Below, piece by piece: positions 56,957-64,000 of a DNA stretch of 64,000 nt. The notes under the pieces are model-generated. The model was not told the origin of the DNA, made no database searches, and saw nothing but the letters and a program-made list of their open reading frames with translations. The position numbers and the translations under genes were made by a program. The DNA is taken from the NCBI GenBank assembly GCA_019828595.1, contig JAHQRK010000026.1, forward strand, positions 62,001 to 126,000. Reading direction: 5' to 3'. The stretch comes from Aphanomyces cochlioides (lineage: Eukaryota > Oomycota > Saprolegniomycetes > Saprolegniales > Verrucalvaceae). How positions within the stretch are numbered: position 1 is the first letter of the stretch; each line of letters starts with the position of its first letter.

Positions 56957-57196
56957 ATGCCTGGTAAGAGACTTGGAGTGGACAAAGGTGTGCCTAGTGG
57001 CAGAGCTGTCGGCCTTGCAGCTGGACTGGTTGGAAGCTCGGGTTTCATGTTTTCTGGAGCCATGGGTTTCGGTTCTTCTCGACGCAAGAAGTCTAAAAAC
57101 CAGGATGCCGAATCCCAACATGGCCATGGCGAAGAAGATAGAGGGAAGAGGTTTAGCACGAAGAGCTCTACTGGTAGTCGTCGTCGTCCACGTTAG
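56957..57196 (+). CDS. Small Gly/Ala-rich basic protein, unrecognised
   Basis: From ATG 56957 a 79-residue frame reads a Gly/Ala stretch (GRAVGLAAGLVGSSG, then FSGAMGFGSS) and a basic, polar tail (SSRRKKSKNQ, SSTGSRRRPR). The Gly pattern recalls the zippers at 41008 and 44638, but there is no signal peptide or PVxLA block. The antisense strand is also open. A GTAAGT...CAG pair at about 57242-57281 could be an intron of a longer transcript. Confidence 0.25.
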   Translation: MPGKRLGVDKGVPSGRAVGLAAGLVGSSGFMFSGAMGFGSSRRKKSKNQDAESQHGHGEEDRGKRFSTKSSTGSRRRPR

Positions 57197-57589
57197 CCCC
57201 CAACAACATACTTGTCAACCCATAAGTGGACTTGCTAATACATGTAAGTCCAATTTCATTTTCATTTCTTTTGATCGCCAGCTTTACGACATGGCAAGTG
57301 CGGTTTATGGCCAAGCAATGCACGAAAAAGTTCATGGAATGCGATGGACGAGCCGAACATGACGAAACTGGGTTTCCGTGTGATGCATTAGATGATGCTT
57401 TAGGCATTTTCACTACGAGTCTCGTTGAGACGCCATATCAGTCGGGGGATGGAGCCACAACAATGAAAGCGGTTAATCCTTGATGGTTAAGTCAATAGGT
57501 CTTGGAGTCAACTCGGACGACCCGGAAGAAGGACGCCAAACGAGCAACCGAATCGCATCGACCATGCAGGCCAAAATGCCGTATCACCA

Positions 57590-58009
57590 TCACGAGATGC
57601 TCTCTCGATGAATCTTAGAGAGGCCACCGATGAAGTCCTGATCTATATTGAATACTCCTAGATCGAATTTCTTCCTACAGTCGTCAGCGGAAGAATCCCA
57701 GAGCCAACTTAGGGTTTTGTTGGTTTGGTGGGATCCCGTCTGGCAACCAAAAATATTGTACAACTCGTCGCAAGCCCAAGAATCAAATCCAGAGGCGAAG
57801 AAGTCTTGACAAACAGTACATGTGCTAGATGTACTGCTTGACAAGAGGATCCAGCGAGCAGATATCATTACGAAGTGCTCTATGTGTCTTTCTGTCCAGT
57901 CCATGTCCATGGCACCTACATGGACCATTGAACAACGTCCGGCTGCTTTGATGGGTGCGAAACATTCAGAAGGTGGTAAATCGGGAGCCAAATGGGGAAA
58001 GCGAAGCAT
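57590..58009 (-). CDS. Unrecognised open frame
   Basis: 139 codons on the minus strand with several Cys, Trp and Asp residues and no low complexity. No motif I recognise. It may be a gene fragment or chance; the opposite strand is open only briefly. Confidence 0.2.
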   Translation of the reverse strand: MLRFPHLAPDLPPSECFAPIKAAGRCSMVHVGAMDMDWTERHIEHFVMISARWILLSSSTSSTCTVCQDFFASGFDSWACDELYNIFGCQTGSHQTNKTLSWLWDSSADDCRKKFDLGVFNIDQDFIGGLSKIHRESIS

Positions 58010-58219
58010 GGGTTGTGTCCGAAACAGGTCATATCTGTGTCAGGTCTAGGGATGGCAATGTGATACGGAGTCCATATGAATATGTTGCATCAATGCGATA
58101 TGAATAGTGGTGTGAATTTTGTATGACCATACTTAAATCAAGTAAAGCATATCTTGGGTTGTTCAATCGTTGTCCTCAATTTCTTCCTTAGGTCGCCTCG
58201 CAAACACAATCCTGTAGGC

Positions 58220-58411
58220 ATGGCCCCTCCAAGAGATCCTATATGGCTGCATTTCAATGAAACTAGGATTGAAAAGAAGACCCTTAAAGCAAAATGCAAG
58301 TACTGCACCAATGCTTGGGTTATAGGTAGACCAAATCAACTACGCAAGCACTATGCAAACTGTCCATGTCGACTTCTCAACAAATTGGTTGAAATAAACA
58401 AGTCTTTATAG
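58220..58411 (+). pseudogene. hAT-type BED zinc finger exon
   Basis: Reads MAPPRDPIWLHFNE, then KCKYCTNAW and LRKHYANCP, the C-x2-C...H-x4-C order of a BED finger that opens hAT transposases. A plausible splice acceptor (TTCCTTAG) lies upstream. The rest of a hAT gene does not follow on this strand; a C-terminal hAT fragment lies in the opposite direction at 61243. Confidence 0.65.
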
Positions 58412-59076
58412 CTTTTGTACCCCTCAGGTGTCTCGAGTTGTCCTGAGTACTCGTCGTGGATCTTTTCTGCAGGAGCAAGTGAAGGTTGCAAACGTCATCG
58501 GTTTGTGCACCTCGTGACATCGAAATTCAACGCGATAATGTTGATGATGATGGTTATGAATCGCTTTACGAAGACGGGCTCGACACTTATAACAACATCG
58601 ATGGTGTCTTCGACTCCACTGTTGAGTTCCATGTCAACCATGATGACGAGTGTGTTGGTGAGCTTGCAAGATAATCAACTTGACTATTGTATGCTTTAAT
58701 GAATTTGGTATTAAATATTATCCAATAGATATGTGAATGATCTGTATGCCATATGGATCACCTTTTGGAGGATGTCGCATTGGATGATGACTATGGCATG
58801 TTGTACAACACGATTTTGAGTTTTTGCTCAACAAGGTAATGCTGTTAGTACAACACGTTGTGCAACAGGAACATTACACATGAAGAAGTTTATTATGTCA
58901 GGTGTATGGAGCTCTGATGCACAAGCGTCAGTCAAAGCTATGGTAAGATGAAACAATGGTACCTCGCGCATCCCCAGCGTAGCTGATGGTTCTAGGAGGA
59001 TCTCTTAATTGGCAAAAGATATTGTGCTTTCTACTCAAAATTTTCTCCGCCGATTGGTTGAATCAACCGCCGGCAA
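58412..59076. other. No gene recognised
   Basis: Short frames with Asp/Asn-rich composition (about 58490-58670) may be decayed hAT coding sequence but carry no motif. TACAACACGTTGTGCAAC-like palindromes occur near 58850. Confidence 0.3.
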
Positions 59077-59278
59077 ATCACCGGACCTCCGAAATATAAT
59101 ACAAATATCAATTTTAGAAGGTTATTTTGACCTTTGGTTGAAGTCTTGATCGGGATGGTACACGAAATCGACGAAGCTTCGTCGCTGCGCTGGCGAGGCC
59201 AGAGGCCTCTCCACTCGTTGTACGCTCAACGTGAGGAGCGCTGAATAACGTGGAATTCTCTTCGAGGTGGGGTCGCTG
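59077..59278 (-). repeat. Dispersed repeat, inverted copy of 1903-2094
   Basis: Reverse complement of the left-end repeat with a few substitutions and a small insertion near 59150. The tRNA-like head of the left copy is absent here. Confidence 0.75.
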
Positions 59279-60467
59279 TTGAAGGTTGTTCAGAGTCATA
59301 GAGATGACCAGCTTTTCTCTCACAAACTTAGGTCAGTTTTCGGCCAATCAATTGACAGTAAAATTATTTTTAGCCAATCATATCGTCTGGTCGATTTGCA
59401 AGCGATTGGACATATCGCCTGAAATTGGCAAATTTGGACTGAAATCACAATACATTTAAGGAGAAAAGGCATTCAAAATCAATTCGGCAAATCGACGAAG
59501 TTAGCAATATAAAAAAGTTGTTCTCTTAATAATCAAGAAGGCTTTGAATATTTATAACAAGCTATTCTGTTAATAGATGGCTTTGAATATTCATTACATG
59601 CTTTATAACAAATTTTTCTTGATTTATAACAAAACGTTATACAATTTTAGTACAACAGACCCGTTGTGCTACAACGATTGCACAACGTTTTGCACAACGA
59701 ACCAGATTGTACAACCTGCCTTAATGATGACGCAAAAGTGCCATCCCTAGTCAGGTCACACTTTATGGAAATGAGAATGTATCTCCATCACCAGGACGAA
59801 CGAAAGCGCCATGATTTCTCATTTCCTGGCAGACCTCATCAGGGTAGCAGCACGGCCTTATGGCCTACCTACCGCCTTACCCGATGAGAGAGAATAGAAA
59901 GATATTCCTCCTTGGTGCACGTTGGGGGCTCCCTCCTCCGAGTCATCCGCGCAGTTGAAAAGGCTGCTGGAATGAAAAAAACCCTACAATCTGATCAGAT
60001 AACCAAGAAAACAACCTACAAAAAAACCTGTGACCTGCACCCATGACCTGGAATCACCTTGGACCTCCAACATGCTCGTGGACATCTTTGAGTATCGCTT
60101 TGGCAAGAGTGAGTGATGCTTGCCATTCTTTACAGCTGCCTGTTGTGATGGAGTAGGTTGAATGGATGCGCTAGAACTTCTAGCGCATCCATTCGAGTGA
60201 GTAGTAGTGATCTCTACCCAGTGGGGAATGGCGTAGGTGACGTGGTGGTCACATCAGTGAGTGGTTTGGCAAGCTGAATTGCACTGGCACCGACACCGTC
60301 AGAACCAAGGCCGACTTGTTCGCTGAGTGTTTGACTGGTGACTCAACTGTCTTGGAGCCTCAAGATGGTGCGAGTCGTAAGCAGTGGTCGCTGTAAGCGA
60401 GAGGCTAGCAGAGCACTTGGTCGCCGACATGGAAGTGAGCGGTATGACCACATGCGCCCAGGGGTGT
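59279..60467. other. Spacer with a diverged repeat (59850-59980); no gene recognised
   Basis: Holds the inverted partner of 43155-43280 and phrases around ACAACGTTTTGCACAACG near 59690. No domain-bearing frame. Confidence 0.35.
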
Positions 60468-61155
60468 TACAATATACTTCACCATTTGCCGGTTTAGTTC
60501 GTTTAACTTGCGATATATTTCGTATCGTTTGCAATATATTTCGTATCAGTGCAATATATTTCTTATGACTTGCATTTAATTTCGTGGTCGGCGACGAAAA
60601 TCGATTTATATTTCGCATGACTTGCATTATATTTCATACCTCTTGCATTTAATTTCGTATTTTTTAGCTTATATATCGTATCACGTGCATTTAAATTCGC
60701 AGAAAAGAGAAAAAGTACATAGAAAAATTAACAAAAAATTGTTATCGACCTCATAAGAAATTGATGGGACACTTCAATCACCATATAAGTCAATGCGAGC
60801 ATCAATCAAGCTCGGCAGAGTTCATATGCGCTTGCCCGTCGCAAATTCATAGCTCAAGCCAACACTGCAACACATGTGAAACGTCATATCTCAATAGGAC
60901 GTTGAATATATTTTGCATTACTACGAATTAAAATGCACGTGATACGAAATATAAGCAAAAAAATATGAAATTAAATGCAAGAGGTATGAAATATAATGCA
61001 AGTCATGCGAAATATAAATCGATTTTCGTCGCTGGCCACGAAATTAAATGCAAGTCATGAGAAATATATTGCACTGATGCGAAATATATTGCAAACGATA
61101 CGAAATACATCGCAAGTTAAACGAACTAAACCGGCAAATGGTGTAGTATATTGTA
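60468..61155. mobile_element. Foldback-type element with about 215-bp inverted arms and internal iterations
   Basis: 60468-60690 is mirrored by 60930-61155, beginning TACAATATACT and CACCATTTGCCGG. The arms are built from degenerate TTGCATTTAATTTCGTAT units, at least eight per arm. Only about 240 bp lie between the arms. TA occurs at both ends and could be the duplication. Frames starting MQVMRNINRFSS on both strands are simply the two arms read outward. No transposase is encoded. Confidence 0.8.
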
Positions 61156-61242
61156 TTATTGATTGTACCCCCCCCCAGTCTTCGGACAATCAATCATTGA
61201 CAATATTCAATCTATTGTTGTCGTGAAAGAGTTTTACGACGT

Positions 61243-61865
61243 CTAAGCAGTCGGACTATCCTTTTCGATAGCTTTGGACAACTTGATGGCTTGTGAGACG
61301 TTGCCCAGGCTCACGAGGTCCCAGTTCAACTTTAAGTATATGATGACCTCAAGCGTGGTGCTGTCCATACTCTTCCGCAAGTAGCCGATCATGCACTTCA
61401 CACCAGAGAAGAATCGCTCGACAACAACAGAGGTTGGAGGGATCCAACTCACGTCTTCATACGGCTGTGTAGTATTGACGCGACCGCGAGCACGCTTCTT
61501 GATTTCGTTGTCAAGGTCTATTGCAGCACGCTTCCTGCCATTCAAAACAACATCAGACGAAGTCTCAATCATTTGCACGGGATCCGAATTTCGACGCAAC
61601 CGACGAGCAGCTTCCTTTTCAGCAGAATTCAAGGTTGAGCGCGTCTCTAGTTTGACCAAAGCACTTTCAAAAGCTGGATCTGCGACGATCTTCGCATTCG
61701 GGCCGATGTAGTTCTTCAAAGATGGGTAACGTTAGTCATCCATGGCGAAATCAAACATGTCGCGAATGTGTGGTTTGGTTTGATCTGCCCACTCTGATTG
61801 AGGGAAGCACGCGTGATGATTGGCGTGCAAGACGCAAGGAGCATAAAAAACGGTCGGAAAAAGCA
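61243..61865 (-). pseudogene. hAT transposase C-terminal part
   Basis: Upstream of an in-frame TAA near 61730 the frame already reads HANHHACFPQSEW and IRDMFDFAMDD. After it come YPSLKNYIG, a charged linker (KKRARGRV) and the hAT dimerisation region: WIPPTSVVVERFFSGVKCMI and STTLEVIIYLKLNWDLV, ending at 61243. The pattern of hydrophobics before NWDLV is typical of Dimer_Tnp_hAT. The catalytic centre and N-terminus are absent. Confidence 0.75.
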
Positions 61866-62381
61866 TTCCTTGCACTCATATCGTGCATGGTCGTCAATCT
61901 ATTGAAGTGATTGAACATATTGTTCGAATATGTTCAATCTCGGGGAAAGATTGTGTCCCCGCCACAATCAATGATTGCCGGGGACAATATCAATCTTCTG
62001 ACAATCACAATCTTTTTTATCAAGCCCTGACATGCGCCTTGACCAGGAATTCACCACCAGAGATTGTTGGGACATCGATGATGAGATCCAAGTAGGAGGA
62101 ATTCGTTGTCAATGGGATGCAGCTCGTTGAAATGACTGTGCGCATGATTTTAGGAATGGCTGGCATTTTGCTTGCTGGGACGATCGATCCATGCGAAAAG
62201 TAAGCTCTGTGAGTTTTTAGTGTGGCTGAAGAAAGCAATAAGGGTAATCAAAGGTCCAGCTTTACAGCTCGCTTTTATTTCTGAAATAACAGCTATAAAA
62301 TAGCGAAAAATCCGCTTAATTGTGTTTTCTTCCAATATTATTGTTGGTTTTAATTTGAATAAAAGTACGATCAAAGCTCTC
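61866..62381. other. No recognised gene; possible decayed coding sequence 62020-62238 (minus)
   Basis: The minus frame 62020-62238 reads protein-like (SYLDLIIDVPTISGGEF) but matches no family I know. It lies upstream of the hAT fragment on the same strand and could be an earlier hAT exon. Confidence 0.25.
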
Positions 62382-62451
62382 AATGGTGGCAATGTCCTCA
62401 ACTATTAGGGACACTTTAGGGCCCCTAATAGTTGAGGGCATTGCCACCATT
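62382..62451. repeat. Hairpin with 29-nt arms
   Basis: AATGGTGGCAATG at 62382 pairs with CATTGCCACCATT ending 62451. The whole arms (29 nt) match with about one mismatch around a loop of about 12 nt (ACACTTTAGGGC). It sits between two protein-like frames that diverge from it. Possibly two facing element ends. Confidence 0.7.
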
Positions 62452-63007
62452 AATCAAAGCGACCACCGCATGGCCATTCTTGGTCTCCGAATTCCGGCGG
62501 GGTCGTCCAACTTTTGAACCAACATGGCATCCTTCCACCCAACACACTAGACAACTCTCCACGAAAATCTTGACATACGATGGCCATCCAGTATGTACAC
62601 ATATATTTAGGAGCGCGCTTGAAATCCAACCGAGATTTGTATTTTCCCAAGTCTCTGATGTGTCTTTGTGGTCGAGTCGTCCTCCGCTGCCATCTCGACA
62701 CACGACGAAGATTCACAACATGCAGTTCAGTAGTCAACTGTACACCGACTGTCCATTGCGACAATTTTGACAACAACCACCGCTACATGATTCTTTGATG
62801 GCCTATCAGTGTCGTTCGTCCTCCACAACACAACACGAATTCGCGTTGACCACACGTCAGAAGGTCTTTTGTTTTGTATTGGAATGATCTGCGTGGCCAT
62901 ACCCACTGCCTGTTGTGTTCGGATGTCCCATCAGGCATCTGTTGACTTTGAACCCCACAAATCGAGAAACTCATCATTGTCGATATTTCTGTCATCGAGC
63001 TTCGTCT

Positions 63008-63370
63008 ATGCGTCTTTTGTTCTCCCTCGCGCTTGCAATGTCTGCCGTCGTGGCATTCAACGAGCTTCACCAAGACACGCCAGTCATGTTGGCCCATCAA
63101 GGTGCCCAGATGCACTCGGCTGTCGGCGACCTCCGCGTCCTCCAAGGCGGAAAACATGGCAAAGGAAAGCACGCAGCACTCGAAATGTCAAGCGAAGAAG
63201 CAGCGGCCAGACGACTAGCTGCAATCCGATGGAATATTCCAGGTATTAGCGGTCCCTCTTTGGGGAGTCGAGCTAGAAATGCTGTCAAAGGGGTGGCTGC
63301 GAAGGGCCGACAAATTTTCAGCCGACAACGATCAGGTCCACAAGGACTAAGCGCTCTTGGTGGCATTTAA
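63008..63370 (+). CDS. Small secreted protein of the PVxLA family (effector-like)
   Basis: 120 codons from ATG 63008, chosen because it starts a signal peptide (MRLLFSLALAMSAVVAF); an earlier in-frame start would mask it. It continues with HQDTPVMLAH, DLRVLQGGKHGKG, an Ala/Glu stretch, AARRLAAIRW and a Gly/Arg/Ser-rich basic C-terminus (KGVAAKGRQIFSRQRS). The signal peptide and PVxLA block match the gene at 41008 and the split gene, but there is no glycine zipper, so the C-terminal module differs. The frame is intact and the product should enter the secretory pathway. Role unknown. Confidence 0.75.
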   Translation: MRLLFSLALAMSAVVAFNELHQDTPVMLAHQGAQMHSAVGDLRVLQGGKHGKGKHAALEMSSEEAAARRLAAIRWNIPGISGPSLGSRARNAVKGVAAKGRQIFSRQRSGPQGLSALGGI

Positions 63371-63467
63371 CTTTCATAATCCAGCATGTAGTTTTCCGAA
63401 GCCAGAAATCACTCTCGCTGTTGGCATTGTGGATCTTGTAGATCAATGAGAGCATGGTGAATCCTCT

Positions 63468-63844
63468 ATGCCATACCGAAGGGAGCAGCAAACATACGTC
63501 GATCTCAACGTGATTTGCGTGGAGAAAGGAGCACCCAAACGCAGACCTGACCATGACACATCCATTCGAGACTGTCTACACACTGGAGGGCTGCAAATTG
63601 TAGCAAAGAGTCATTTTGTTCCTAACTATACCGACAAAATCTACTTTTGCCCCCATATTCGCATCAGCCACGTCACGAGTCAATGGAAAGGCATTGCACT
63701 ATGGACGCAGCCCTCAGAGGACTATCGGCACTTCTGTGAACAGTCGACAGAGGGAAGACGCTTTGAGATCTCCAAAGTAGACTGTCTGCGTTTGTTCCAT
63801 TTGGCTGAAGTTCCAAATACGTCGACAACTCGAGCCCATCCATC
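63468..63844 (+). CDS. Unrecognised open frame
   Basis: A frame of 134 codons from ATG 63468, mixed composition with CPHI and WTQPSEDYRHFC phrases, continues to 63872. It overlaps the start of the next frame, so at most one of the two is real. No domain recognised. Confidence 0.2.
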
Positions 63845-64000
63845 ATGGCTAGCAAAGCTCAGTTCGCCCTAAACCTCACGCAGGCGACTCGGTGGCTATC
63901 AGCTGAGCCCTCACTACACGTTTGCTTTCCTCGAGCATCCCGGAACATGGGCGTCCCCAAACGCTCGAGATTCGCCAGGGAAGACAGACAGTATGGAACC
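63845..64000 (+). CDS. Partial open frame running off the right edge
   Basis: From ATG 63845 the frame (MASKAQFALNLTQATRW, then PKRSRFAREDR) is open for all 52 codons to the window end. Too short to assign, but composition is plausible for a soluble protein. Confidence 0.25.
   Translation, partial: MASKAQFALNLTQATRWLSAEPSLHVCFPRASRNMGVPKRSRFAREDRQYGT

Noticed and set aside
60343..61226. Two similar proteins starting MQVMRNINRFSS on opposite strands
   Set aside because: They are translations of the two inverted arms of one foldback element, not a gene family.
62425..62703. Cys-rich minus-strand frame resembling an integrase zinc region
   Set aside because: The His/Cys spacing does not fit H2C2 integrase, and no neighbouring retroelement domain supports it.

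Overview
This window looks like a repeat-dense stretch of an oomycete nuclear genome. The evidence is very short GT...AG introns (about 40-52 nt) in several genes, a eukaryote-only set of transposons (Helitron, Merlin, piggyBac, Harbinger, pogo, hAT, MULE, LINE, Ty3/Gypsy), and a small family of secreted proteins with effector-like architecture. Large repeat-rich Saprolegniales genomes such as Aphanomyces would fit, but the genus is inference only.

Layout. 1-1.4 kb: 5' part of a minus-strand Ty3/Gypsy-like element (LTR, primer-binding site, start of gag) inserted in Helitron sequence. 1.4-10.9 kb: a tRNA-like relic, an intact MULE transposase, a 150-bp palindrome, a SET-domain methyltransferase gene with one in-frame stop, a broken Harbinger transposase and short iterated motifs. 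11.2-19.8 kb: two Helitrons joined end to start, followed by a third Helitron start. The first carries a decayed Rep gene, a TA-flanked MITE, and a Merlin element with an exact 8-bp target duplication. 19.8-26.8 kb: a nearly intact LINE (ORF1, plus ORF2 with one frameshift), with an antisense RG-rich frame beside it. 27-29 kb: a strand-skewed low-complexity tract and a tRNA-headed SINE-like insertion with a 20-bp target duplication. 29.5-32.6 kb: a five-exon piggyBac transposase with an N-terminal PHD-like finger. 33-38.5 kb: a Harbinger Myb-like gene, a MITE, a complete Tc1-like element and a long-TIR MULE-type element with a 9-bp duplication. 38.5-45 kb: small non-autonomous elements and an intact secreted glycine-zipper gene. 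45.1-53.8 kb: a Ty3/Gypsy element with two 298-bp LTRs and a 4-bp duplication. It splits a second secreted glycine-zipper gene. 54.7-56.7 kb: a pogo-like element. 57-64 kb: hAT fragments, a foldback element and a third secreted-protein gene.

How the parts relate. The only likely non-transposon genes are three small secreted proteins (41.0, 45/53.8 and 63.0 kb), possibly the SET gene, and some unrecognised frames. The secreted proteins share a signal peptide and an N-terminal 'PVxLA' block but have different C-termini, so this is an effector-like family in a transposon-rich compartment, with one member caught in the act of disruption. Most transposase genes carry frameshifts or in-frame stops. 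The MULE transposase is the one coding region that appears uninterrupted.
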